Shown in pieces: positions 7,157 through 17,426 of a DNA stretch of 64,000 nucleotides; position 1 is the first letter of the stretch, and each line of letters begins with the position of its first letter. Under the pieces are notes generated by a model, which was not told the DNA's origin, made no database searches, and saw nothing but the letters and a program-made list of their open reading frames with translations. A program made the position numbers and the translations under genes. The stretch comes from Paralimibaculum aggregatum (GTDB taxonomy: Bacteria; Pseudomonadota; Alphaproteobacteria; Rhodobacterales; Rhodobacteraceae), in NCBI RefSeq assembly GCF_030270585.1, contig NZ_BSYI01000001.1, forward strand, positions 124,001 through 188,000, read 5' to 3'.

Positions 7157-7680
7157 GCGCCCCGGCGACGCAGCGCCATGTCTGGCCGGCCGCGGAGCTG
7201 GAGACCCGCGGCTTCCGCTTCGGCCACCCGCTCGACGCGGAGGCGGAGGCGGAGATCGTCAGCCTCGCCCGCCTGACCGGGCTTGCCCGCACCGGGGTCA
7301 ACCTGGTGCGCGTGGCGCCCGGGCGCCGGGCCTTCCCGACCCATCGCCACCACCGCGAGGAGGAATGGGTCTACGTGCTCTCCGGCACCGCGGAGATCCG
7401 CATCGGCGCGGCGCTGCACCGGCTCGGACCGGGCGGCTTCGCGGCCTTTCCCGCCGGCGGCGAGGCGCATTCGGTGCGCAACCCGGGCGATGCCGAGCCG
7501 CTGCTCTGCCTGATGGGCGGCGAGACCACCGAGACGGAGGCGGTCGACTTCCCGGACCAGGGCAAGCGGGTGATCCGCAGCGCCGGCGGCGCGCGCATCA
7601 TGCCGCTCGAGGACGCGCCCTTCGACTTCTTCTCGCGCACCCCGCTGCCGGCAGGCGCCGCCGGGGAGGCGGGAGAATGA
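7153..7680 (+). CDS. Cupin-domain protein inside the hydratase operon
   Basis: A 175-residue single-domain cupin. Cupin motif 1 is FPTHRHHREEEWVYVLSGTA, with His/His/Glu metal ligands. Motif 2 is FAAFPAGGEAHSVRN, with a terminal His. It overlaps its neighbours on both sides (ATGA at 7153 and 7677), so it belongs to the operon and separates the two half-beta genes. Cupins bind metals or small ligands. A role in cobalt delivery, maturation, or handling the hydration product is inferred only. No conventional NHase/SCNase activator gene follows the alpha-type subunit, so this protein might take that place. Confidence 0.8.
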   Translation: MSAPATQRHVWPAAELETRGFRFGHPLDAEAEAEIVSLARLTGLARTGVNLVRVAPGRRAFPTHRHHREEEWVYVLSGTAEIRIGAALHRLGPGGFAAFPAGGEAHSVRNPGDAEPLLCLMGGETTETEAVDFPDQGKRVIRSAGGARIMPLEDAPFDFFSRTPLPAGAAGEAGE

Positions 7681-8030
7681 CGCTGCCCGAGGTCACGCCG
7701 CCGGGTTTCCCGCCGCCCTATCCGGCGGGTGCGGCGCGCTTTGCCCCCGGCGCCGCGGTCCGCGTGCGGCCGGGCGACGCGCCGGGGCATCTGCGCACGC
7801 CCTGGTATCTGCGCGGGCGCGCCGGCCGCATCGAGCGGATCTGCGGCGCCTTCGCCAACCCCGAGGAACTGGCCTATCACCGCGACGGGCAGCCGCCGCG
7901 GGTGCTCTACCGGGTGCGCTTCACCATGGCCGAGCTCTGGGGGCCGGGCGCCGAGCAGCCCGCCGACACCCTCGATGCCGAGATCTTCGAACACTGGCTC
8001 GAGCCCATGGAGACCGGCGATGCCGCATGA
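7677..8030 (+). CDS. Nitrile hydratase beta C-terminal half / thiocyanate hydrolase alpha-like subunit
   Basis: A 117-residue protein corresponding to the SH3-like C-terminal half of nitrile hydratase beta: FAPGAAVRVRPGDAPGHLRT, PWYLRGRAGRIERICGAFANPEE-type sequence, VLYRVRFTMAELWG, and ending DAEIFEHWLEP. In whole beta subunits these follow the segment encoded at 6800-7156, so beta is split in two, as in SCNase. The ATG overlaps the cupin stop, and its 3' end overlaps the alpha-type subunit by 11 bases. Confidence 0.8.
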   Translation: MTLPEVTPPGFPPPYPAGAARFAPGAAVRVRPGDAPGHLRTPWYLRGRAGRIERICGAFANPEELAYHRDGQPPRVLYRVRFTMAELWGPGAEQPADTLDAEIFEHWLEPMETGDAA

Positions 8031-8688
8031 CCACCACGATCATGACCACGGGCACGGGCACGGGCCGCTGAGCCCCTCGGGCCATCCCTATCGCAGGGAC
8101 GACGACGTGCCGCTGACCTACTGGCAGCGCATGGAGATCGCGGTGCGCGAGCTGCTGATCGAGAAGGGCGTCGCGACGGCAGAGGAGATCGCCGCGCAGA
8201 TCGAGCGGATGGATGCCCGCAGCCCGGCCCTCGGCGCCCGCGTGGTGGCCCGCGCCTGGGCCGATCCCGGCTTCCGCGCCCGGCTGCTGGCCGACGGCTC
8301 CGCCGCCTGCCGCGAGATGGGCATCGAGGTGGATGCGCTGAAGCTGGTGGTGGTCGAGAACACCGCCGAGGCCCACAACATGGTGGTCTGCACGCTCTGC
8401 TCCTGCTACCCGCGCAACCTGCTCGGCCTGCCGCCGGACTGGTACAAGTCGCGCGCCTACCGCGCGCGCACGGTGAAGGAGCCGCGGGCGGTGCTGGCCG
8501 AGTTCGGCGTCACCCTGCCCGAGGGCATGGCGGTGCGCGTGCATGATTCGACCGCCGACATGCGCTATCTCGTGCTGCCGGCCCGCCCCGCCGGCACCGA
8601 GGGGCTCGACGAGGCGGCGCTGGCGGCGCTCGTCACCCGCGACGCGATGATCGGCACCGGCCTGCCCAAGACCCCGGACGCCCCATGA
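8020..8688 (+). CDS. Cobalt nitrile hydratase alpha / thiocyanate hydrolase gamma-like catalytic subunit
   Basis: A 222-residue catalytic subunit. The metal claw is VCTLCSCYP with Cys124, Cys127, Ser128 and Cys129. Thr after the first Cys is the cobalt-type version (Fe-type has Ser). The residue after CYP is Arg132; cobalt nitrile hydratases I recall have Trp there (CYPWP), while thiocyanate hydrolase gamma has Arg, so thiocyanate is a serious candidate substrate. PPDWYKSRAYRARTVKEPR and the C-terminal TADMRYLVLP match the family. The N-terminus is His/Asp-rich (HDHHDHDHGHGHG), which could hold metal. The reaction is hydration of a nitrile, or hydrolysis of thiocyanate to carbonyl sulfide and ammonia. 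Confidence 0.85.
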   Translation: MPHDHHDHDHGHGHGPLSPSGHPYRRDDDVPLTYWQRMEIAVRELLIEKGVATAEEIAAQIERMDARSPALGARVVARAWADPGFRARLLADGSAACREMGIEVDALKLVVVENTAEAHNMVVCTLCSCYPRNLLGLPPDWYKSRAYRARTVKEPRAVLAEFGVTLPEGMAVRVHDSTADMRYLVLPARPAGTEGLDEAALAALVTRDAMIGTGLPKTPDAP

Positions 8689-9593
8689 TCGCACGGCTGC
8701 GCGCCGGGGCGGACGCCCTGGCCCCCGAGACCCGCGGCGCGCTCGGCATCGTCACCGCGATGTTCCTGTTCATCTGCATGGACACCATGGCGAAGTACCT
8801 GTCCGGGCACATGCCGCCGATGCAGGTGGTCTGGGCGCGCTATACCGGGCAGACGCTGCTGCTGGTGGCGATCTTCCTGCCGCGGCTCGGCCAGGTTCTG
8901 CGCACCTCCAACATCCGGATCCAGCTGCTGCGCTCGGTGCTGCTCTTCGCCGCCACCTCGCTGTTCTTCACCGGGCTCAGCGTGCTGCCGCTGGCGGAGG
9001 CCAACGCGCTGATGGAGATGGCGCCGCTGCTGATCACCATCCTCGCGGCGCTGGTGCTGCGCGAGCAGGTCGGGCCGCGGCGCTGGGCCGGCGTGGTGGT
9101 CGGGCTGATCGGCGCGCTGATCATCCTGCGCCCGGGGCTCGGGGTGTTCCAGCCGGCGTCGCTCCTGGTGGTGATGGCGGCCTGCTGCCTCGCCGGCTTC
9201 CAGGTGGCGACGCGGGCGATGTCGGGCAGCGACAGCATCTGGACGACGATGCTCTACACCACCCTGATCGGCAGCATCGCGGCGAGCCTGGCCATGCCGT
9301 TCGTCTGGGAGACCCCGGAGACCCGCTTCCTGCCCTTCCTGCTGGTGATCGGCTGCATCGGCTTCGTCGGCCATCTCTGCCTGGTCTGGGCGCTGTCGCA
9401 GGCGCCGGCCTCGCTGCTGGCGCCGTTCAGCTACACGCAGATGGTCTGGGCGATCGCGCTCGGCTGGATCGTGTTCGGCGAGTTCCCGGACACCGCGACG
9501 CTGGTCGGCGCCGGCGTGATCATTTGCGCCGGGCTCTATGTCTGGCATAGGGAGAGGATCCGCAAGGTGCCCAGCGCGCGCCCCGCCCGCTGA
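8685..9593 (+). CDS. DMT-superfamily (EamA) permease
   Basis: A 302-residue inner-membrane protein with about ten hydrophobic segments arranged as two EamA repeats. The first has LPLAEANALMEMAPLLITIL and the second APASLLAPFSYTQMVWAIAL. Drug/metabolite transporters of this type move small metabolites. The ATG overlaps the stop of the hydratase catalytic subunit (ATGA at 8685), so it is likely co-expressed and may handle the substrate or product. That link is inferred. Confidence 0.85.
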   Translation: MIARLRAGADALAPETRGALGIVTAMFLFICMDTMAKYLSGHMPPMQVVWARYTGQTLLLVAIFLPRLGQVLRTSNIRIQLLRSVLLFAATSLFFTGLSVLPLAEANALMEMAPLLITILAALVLREQVGPRRWAGVVVGLIGALIILRPGLGVFQPASLLVVMAACCLAGFQVATRAMSGSDSIWTTMLYTTLIGSIAASLAMPFVWETPETRFLPFLLVIGCIGFVGHLCLVWALSQAPASLLAPFSYTQMVWAIALGWIVFGEFPDTATLVGAGVIICAGLYVWHRERIRKVPSARPAR

Positions 9594-9626
9594 GCCCTCC
9601 CCCGCAGCCTGCCGCCGAGCCCTTCC

Positions 9627-11024
9627 ATGCCACCGCCCACGACCCCCCGGGATGTCAGCGCCGAGACCCCCTTCGCCGCCCGCCTGGCCTGGCATCTGGG
9701 CGACCTGATGCGGCTGGCCTGGCCGGTGATGCTGTCGCGCGCCGGGATCCTGGTGATGGCCTTCGCCGACATCGCCATGCTCGGGCGCTATGCCCCCGGC
9801 GCGGTCGGCATCGCCAATCTCGGGCTCGCGGTGTTCATCCCGATGCTGGTGATGGCGATCGGGCTCTGCACCGGGCTGGTGGCGGTGGTGGCGCGGGCGC
9901 ATGGCGCCGGCGACATGCGCGAGGCCGGCCATGCCTGGTGCCGCGCGATGGTCTGGGGCGGGGTGATCTCGCTGCTGGCGGCCTGGGTGGTCTGGCACAG
10001 CGAGACGATCCTGTCCGCCTTCGGGCAGGAGCCGCGGCTGGCGGCGGAGGGCGGCGCGGTGGCGCGCGCGCTGGCGCCGGGGCTCTGCGCGCAGGTCGTC
10101 TTCGCGATCTCGGCCTTCTATCTCGAGGGCACGCGGCGGCCGCATTTCGCGCTCGGCGTGATGGTCGGGGCGAACCTGATCAACGCCTTCCTCAACTGGG
10201 TGCTGATCTGGGGCCATCTCGGCATGCCGGAGCTCGGCCCGGTGGGCGCGGCCTGGGCCTCCACCGCGGCGCGCGTCGCCGCCGCCGGCGCGATGGTCGG
10301 CTTCATCCTGCTGCAGCGCCACGCCCATGCCCGCGGCGTGCGCGGGCCGTGGGACACCGTCTGGGGCCCGGGCGGCTGGCGCGCCGGCGCGACGATGCGC
10401 AAGCTCGGGCTCTCCGCCGGCATCGGCAACGGGCTCGAGACCATGGGCTTCGCGGCGATGACCTTCCTCGCCGGGCAGATCTCGCTCGCCGCGCTCGACG
10501 CCTATTCGATCTCGCACAACCTGGTCTCGATGCTGTTCATGGTCGGGCTCGGGCTCAGCATCGCCACCGGGGTGCGGGTCGGCCACGAGGTCGGCCGCGG
10601 GCGCCTGGCGGAGGCGGCCTTCGCCGGCTGGGCCGGCTTCGGCGCCACCGTGGCGGTGATGGGCACGCTCGGCCTCGCGGTCTGGTTCTGGCGGCACGAG
10701 ATCGCCCCGGTCTATACCGACGATCCGGCCCTGCAGGCGCGCGCGGCGGGGCTGTTCGTGTTCTCCGCCCTGGTCTTCGTGCCGGATGCCTGCCAGGTGG
10801 TGCTCGGCCAGGCGGTGCGGGCGCTCGGCGATGCCTGGGTGGCGATCGCGGTCTACGGGCTCGCCTTCGTGGTGGTGCTGATGCCGCTCGGCTGGGCGAT
10901 GGTTGAGATCTTCGGCACCGACGAGCGCGGCCTCGTGCAGGCGATCATCCTGAGCTGCCTGGTGGCCACGGTGCTGCTGGCGGCGCGGTTCCGCGCGCTC
11001 ACCAGGGGCTGGCGGCGGACATGA
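9627..11024 (+). CDS. MATE-family multidrug/toxin efflux transporter
   Basis: A 465-residue, ~12-helix Na+ or H+ driven exporter. The opening MRLAWPVMLSRAGILVMAF, the mid segments FAISAFYLEGTRRPHFALG and NLINAFLNWVLIWG, and the second-half repeat GIGNGLETMGFAAMTFLAGQ are typical of MATE proteins. It lies 33 bases after the DMT permease and overlaps the acyltransferase gene by four bases. The ATG at 9627 has no strong ribosome binding site. Substrate unknown. Confidence 0.88.
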   Translation: MPPPTTPRDVSAETPFAARLAWHLGDLMRLAWPVMLSRAGILVMAFADIAMLGRYAPGAVGIANLGLAVFIPMLVMAIGLCTGLVAVVARAHGAGDMREAGHAWCRAMVWGGVISLLAAWVVWHSETILSAFGQEPRLAAEGGAVARALAPGLCAQVVFAISAFYLEGTRRPHFALGVMVGANLINAFLNWVLIWGHLGMPELGPVGAAWASTAARVAAAGAMVGFILLQRHAHARGVRGPWDTVWGPGGWRAGATMRKLGLSAGIGNGLETMGFAAMTFLAGQISLAALDAYSISHNLVSMLFMVGLGLSIATGVRVGHEVGRGRLAEAAFAGWAGFGATVAVMGTLGLAVWFWRHEIAPVYTDDPALQARAAGLFVFSALVFVPDACQVVLGQAVRALGDAWVAIAVYGLAFVVVLMPLGWAMVEIFGTDERGLVQAIILSCLVATVLLAARFRALTRGWRRT

Positions 11025-12064
11025 GCGGCAACGGCAAGCAGGGCGGCAAGCACAGCAGCAAGCGGGGCGGCAACGGCAACGGCAATGGCGGGCCGACGCG
11101 GCGCGGCCCCGGCGGCCGGCGCCCGCGGCGCGCCTCGCAGACGGCGGCGGGGGAGACCGGGCGGGTCGCCTATGTGCATGCCCGCGACCGCTTCTCGGTG
11201 CGTGCCGGGGAGTGGGTGCTGTTCTCCCTGGCGCTGGGGCTGCGCTGGGTCACCTGGCCGATCGGCACCTGGACGCTGTCCAACCTGCTCGCCCCGCTCG
11301 GCGGCTGGGTGGCGCTGCTGGTGCCGGGCTTCCGGCGCCGCGCCGAGGACAACCTCGCCCATGTCTGGCCGGAGCGCAGCGCCGCCGAGCGCCGCGCGAT
11401 CCTGCGCGATGCCGGGCGCAGCTTCATGCGCCTGATGCTGGAATACGGGCGGCTCGACCGGCTGGTCGGCACCGCCGAGATCGAGGTCGAGGGGATCGCG
11501 CATCTGCGCGAGACGCTGGCATCCGGGCGCGGCGCGGTGCTGGTGACCGCGCATTACGGCAACTGGGAGGCGGTGCGCATCGCCGCCCGCCGCGCCGGGC
11601 ACGACTGCGGCATCATCTACCGCGCCTTCAACAACCGCTATCTCGACCGGTTCACCATGGGGCTGATCCCGCTCGCCGGGGAGCCGGTGCTGCAGAAGGG
11701 CCCGGCCGGGCTGCGCGAGCTGATCGCGCATCTGAAGCGCGGCGGCGCGGTGATGATCCTCGTCGACCAGCGCAATTCCGGGGCGCCCTTCATCGACTTC
11801 CTCGGCCAGCCGGCGGAGACCATGACCACGGCCGCCGAGCTGGCGCGGCGCACCGGCGCGGCGCTGATCCCGGCGGTGGGGCGGCGCGAGGTGGCGGCGC
11901 GGCGCTTCCGGGCGGTGTTCGAGCCGCCGGTGGCGGCGGCCCGCCCGCAGGACGCGATGGCCGAGGTCAACCGCCGCATCGGCGCCTGGGTCGAGGCCGA
12001 GCCGGGGCAGTGGTTCTGGTTCCACCGGCGCTGGCGCTCGACCCGGCGCTCGCGGCGCGACTGA
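11021..12064 (+). CDS. LpxL/HtrB-type lipid A late acyltransferase
   Basis: A 347-residue membrane-associated acyltransferase that probably adds a secondary acyl chain to lipid A. The catalytic HX4E motif is in VLVTAHYGNWEAVR. The second conserved block is VMILVDQRNSGAPFIDFLGQ, and the end is FWFHRRWRSTRRSRRD. A single hydrophobic helix lies near 65-100 (VLFSLALGLRWVTW). Residues 1-~45 are an unusual low-complexity Gly/Asn/Lys/Arg tail. It is coupled to the MATE gene by an ATGA overlap and convergent with DUF1223. Confidence 0.85.
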   Translation: MSGNGKQGGKHSSKRGGNGNGNGGPTRRGPGGRRPRRASQTAAGETGRVAYVHARDRFSVRAGEWVLFSLALGLRWVTWPIGTWTLSNLLAPLGGWVALLVPGFRRRAEDNLAHVWPERSAAERRAILRDAGRSFMRLMLEYGRLDRLVGTAEIEVEGIAHLRETLASGRGAVLVTAHYGNWEAVRIAARRAGHDCGIIYRAFNNRYLDRFTMGLIPLAGEPVLQKGPAGLRELIAHLKRGGAVMILVDQRNSGAPFIDFLGQPAETMTTAAELARRTGAALIPAVGRREVAARRFRAVFEPPVAAARPQDAMAEVNRRIGAWVEAEPGQWFWFHRRWRSTRRSRRD

Positions 12065-12072
12065 GACCCGGC

Positions 12073-12822
12073 TCAGCTCTCGTATTTCGCGACGCAGAGG
12101 ATCGCCCCCGGCCCCGCGCGCTGCAGCCAGACCGCGACGCCCTGCCCCGCCGGCGGCATCGGCACCGTCACCTCCTCGGCGCTGGCGCCGTCCCAGTCGA
12201 GCAGGGCGCGCAGCTCGCGGACGATGTTGTGATAGGTGATCCGCTTGCCGCCGTTCTCGCCCCGGCCGATATCGACCTCGCGCGAGCGGTCGTAGACCGC
12301 GAGCCAGAGCCGCGCCGGGCCGGCATTGCCGCCGCCCGGGGCGGGTTCGAGCCGGGCGGTGAGCCCGCCCCCGGCCCGGCCCGGCTCGAGCGCCAGCTCG
12401 GCCGGCATCGCCGCCGCCTGCGCTGCCTGCGCCGCCTCGATCAGCCCGGCGACCTCCGCCTCGTGGCTGCCCACGGCATGGCTGCGGCCCTGCACGATCA
12501 CCTGCGGCGTGTAGACCATGCGCGCCCTGAGCGCCGTGCGATAGGCAAACTGGCGCTCGGTGTGGTCGGGCCGGGCGAAGGTGTCGCGCCAGCCGAGATA
12601 GTCCCAGTAGTCGACATGGAAGGCGAGCGCGACGAGATCCTCGCGCGCCGCCATCCGGCCGAGCGCGGCATCGGCCGGTGGGCAGGAATTGCAGCCCTGG
12701 CTGGTATAGAGCTCGACCATCACGGGCGGGCGCTCGCCGGCAGCAGCGGGGGCGGCAACGGCGGCGGCACCGAGAAGGGCGGCGACGAGGAGCGCCGCGA
12801 TGCGGGAGGGCAACTGGATCAT
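12073..12822 (-). CDS. DUF1223 thioredoxin-like secreted protein
   Basis: A 249-residue exported protein. The signal peptide ends near AAPAAAGE (residues ~22-30), followed by MVELYTSQGCNSCPPADAAL with a CxxC pair at Cys44/Cys47, the DUF1223 hallmark. VALAFHVDYWDYLGWRD and YTPQVIVQG follow, also typical. It is probably a periplasmic redox-type protein; the exact role is not established. The start at 12822 gives a proper signal peptide. The last eight bases before the LpxL-type stop leave almost no gap between the convergent genes. Confidence 0.82.
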   Translation of the reverse strand: MIQLPSRIAALLVAALLGAAAVAAPAAAGERPPVMVELYTSQGCNSCPPADAALGRMAAREDLVALAFHVDYWDYLGWRDTFARPDHTERQFAYRTALRARMVYTPQVIVQGRSHAVGSHEAEVAGLIEAAQAAQAAAMPAELALEPGRAGGGLTARLEPAPGGGNAGPARLWLAVYDRSREVDIGRGENGGKRITYHNIVRELRALLDWDGASAEEVTVPMPPAGQGVAVWLQRAGPGAILCVAKYES

Positions 12823-12958
12823 GGCGCCGAGAGTGCCGTGCCTCGGCCCGCGGCACAACTCAAAGCCCCGTGACGTGGAAAGCCCCGCGACGTGGCCGGC
12901 ACAGCCGTGCACGGAACGGTGTCCGTTGCGCGGATGTGCCGGCGGGGGGTGCTCCGGT

Positions 12959-13231
12959 CTAGTTGAGCCTCAGTTCATGGCCGCCATAGCGGAATTCCTG
13001 CGGCCGCACGAGGGAGGAATGGCAGAGCGTCACGGTGTGGATCGGCCCTTCCAGCTCGCGGTCCCAGAATGCGAGGAATGCCTTCAGGCGCGGAAATTTC
13101 GGGGCGAGATCGTAGTCCTGCCAGACATAGGTCTGGAGCAGCTCGCGTGCATCCGGCATGCGGTAGAGGATCTCGGCGGTGGCCAGCGAGTAGCCCCGCA
13201 GCTTCAGCTCAAGCTCTGTCGGTCCTTTCAT
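12959..13231 (-). CDS. usg: Usg family protein
   Basis: A 90-residue protein of the small alphaproteobacterial Usg family, named for a gene next to the Caulobacter trp operon; function unknown. Recognisable blocks are LRGYSLATAEILYRMPD, LLQTYVWQDYDLAPKFP and LKAFLAFWDRELEGPIHTV. The start at 13231 gives the family's usual length. The gene stands alone, 136 bases beyond DUF1223. Confidence 0.85.
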   Translation of the reverse strand: MKGPTELELKLRGYSLATAEILYRMPDARELLQTYVWQDYDLAPKFPRLKAFLAFWDRELEGPIHTVTLCHSSLVRPQEFRYGGHELRLN

Positions 13232-13453
13232 GGTCTCGATTGCCTCAGTGGTCGTCCTTCGCGCCCCGGCCGCGGCGTGCGTTGCGGCACGGCCCCGCGG
13301 GAAGCGGTCCGATGAGTGTGACAGAAATCCGTCAAGGATGTGTAGACTGGAAAATTCGTCGCATATGAGTACACTTCGCGCCGCAGCATCCGCCGGCCAC
13401 GGTGTGGCGGGGGCGCGGCGGGGGCCTGGCTGGCGCGGCCGGCCGCTGCCGCA

Positions 13454-13590
13454 GGAAAGTTCGGGCGGGAGGTTCGGAGCGGCCCTGCGCCGCGAACCTC
13501 CGCAACGGCGCGGGCCCGGCGGAACTTCCCGGCGGCAGGTTCGGACCGAACCTCCGGGCGCGGGGTTCGGGCGGAACAAGGGTTCCGAGC
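13454..13590. repeat. Cluster of GGTTCGG / CCGAACC inverted repeats
   Basis: At least three hairpins share the same core. GGAGGTTCG (13468-13476) pairs with CGAACCTCC (13493-13501). AGGTTCGG-A-CCGAACCT is a perfect palindrome (13537-13553). GGAAC...GTTCC pairs at ~13573-13586. Further GTTCGG copies lie at ~13459 and ~13565. The cluster looks like a structured RNA leader or decayed copies of an intergenic repeat; which one is unknown. Confidence 0.55.
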
Positions 13591-13708
13591 GGCCGGAAAC
13601 CGCCCGCCAGACCTGCGCCGCCAGGCCGGCGCTTCGCGCCGCGACCGGCGGCGGGCGCTGCCTCCGGCGACCGGGGCGCAGCGGTTTCAGGAAGGAGACA
13701 GGGCCCAC

Positions 13709-13745
13709 AAACGCGAACGGCCCCGCAATGCGGGGCCGCTGCGTT
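13709..13745 (-). terminator. acnA terminator hairpin
   Basis: A CGGCCCCGC...GCGGGGCCG stem (13718-13727 / 13731-13738) with a three-base AAT loop extends outward through AACGC/GCGTT with a small internal bulge. It starts about 20 bases beyond the acnA stop. On the minus strand it is followed by a weak T-containing run (CGCGTTTGTG). A good candidate for ending acnA transcription. Confidence 0.65.
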
Positions 13746-13763
13746 TCGGTGGCGGGCCTGCGA

Positions 13764-16514
<2,751 letters not shown>

Positions 16515-16704
16515 GGCGGCGTCTCCTGAGTAGCGTGGGGTTGCGCGAAGGCTAGGCCAAATCTCTCCATGCCACGAGCGCACGAAGCGTCGCGGAAAGA
16601 TTTTCTAAAGGGGTATTAAGTTTTTCTTCCCGCGCCGTGCAAGGGACGCGTGGTCGCATGGGATGGGGCCGGGCGGGGGCCCCGTGCGGGAGCCTGCGCG
16701 GCGC

Positions 16705-17253
16705 TCAGACCCGCGGTGCGGTGCGACGGAGGAACGCCAGCGCGCCGAGGCCGGTCAGCAGGAGCAGGGCGGGGGCCGGCAGCGGCACATCCGCGTCTCC
16801 GGCACCGGAATAGGTGAGCGTGAAATTACCCGAAGCGGATCCGAAGCCATGCACGAGGATCCAGTATTCCTTGCCGGCCGCCGATGAAAAATCGACGCTG
16901 GACTGCAGCCCGCAGTGATCATCGTTGCCACCCTCCGCGGTCAGGCCGGAGAGACTCCCCATATAGTCGGAATAGACGCTGATCTTCGAATCGTAGGTCG
17001 TGCCCGTGCAGGTATCCAGCGTGATGACATCGCCGGTGCCAAACAGGCCGTACCAGACGCCGGGGGCTGTGACCGAGGTCCCGGAGAGCGGCGCACCGCT
17101 GTCGACTGTCGCGCCGCTCGTGGTGCCAGCGATCGAGCCGGGGCCGGGGCCGACGAAGATCGCGTCAACGATCAGATCGTTCACTGGCATGGCCCATGCG
17201 CCGGTCGACAGACCGAGCCCCACAGCCGCCGCCACAAGCATCCTTCGAGACAT
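16705..17253 (-). CDS. VPLPA-CTERM exported protein
   Basis: A 182-residue exported protein with three parts: signal peptide (1-~21, ending GAWAMPV); a beta-rich central domain with GDVITLDTCTGTTYDSKISV and EYWILVHGFGSASGNFTLTY, like pre-peptidase C-terminal-type domains; and a C-terminal sorting tail VPLPAPALLLLTGLGALAFL followed by a basic RRTAPRV. That tail is the VPLPA variant of PEP-CTERM, recognised by an exosortase and linked to envelope or exopolysaccharide export. The start at 17253 leaves a proper signal sequence. The gene is somewhat less GC-extreme than its neighbours. No exosortase gene is in the window. Confidence 0.82.
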   Translation of the reverse strand: MSRRMLVAAAVGLGLSTGAWAMPVNDLIVDAIFVGPGPGSIAGTTSGATVDSGAPLSGTSVTAPGVWYGLFGTGDVITLDTCTGTTYDSKISVYSDYMGSLSGLTAEGGNDDHCGLQSSVDFSSAAGKEYWILVHGFGSASGNFTLTYSGAGDADVPLPAPALLLLTGLGALAFLRRTAPRV

Positions 17254-17426
17254 CGCAACGCCATCCAGACCTGAACACAACTCCCGCGGAGAGTATCAGG
17301 GCTCAACCGATCCGCAAACCGAACTTTCCTCCCCGCGCGAAATCGGCGATCCCGGCGCTGCCTGCCGGGTTGCGCTCGCATGTGGTTGCGCTATGGCAGG
17401 GCGATGTGTGGCAAGCGGGAGCGCCC

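Larger units (their letters stand above)
13232..13763. other. Gene-free stretch between acnA and usg
   Basis: About 530 bases without a convincing gene. The half nearest usg (13290-13375) is less GC-rich (GTGTGACAGAAATCCGTCAA, then GAAAATTCGTCGCATATGAG) and probably holds the usg promoter. The middle (13454-13590) is the inverted-repeat cluster listed separately. The far end carries the acnA terminator. Longer reading frames crossing this part are Arg/Pro-rich and lack conserved motifs. Confidence 0.5.
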
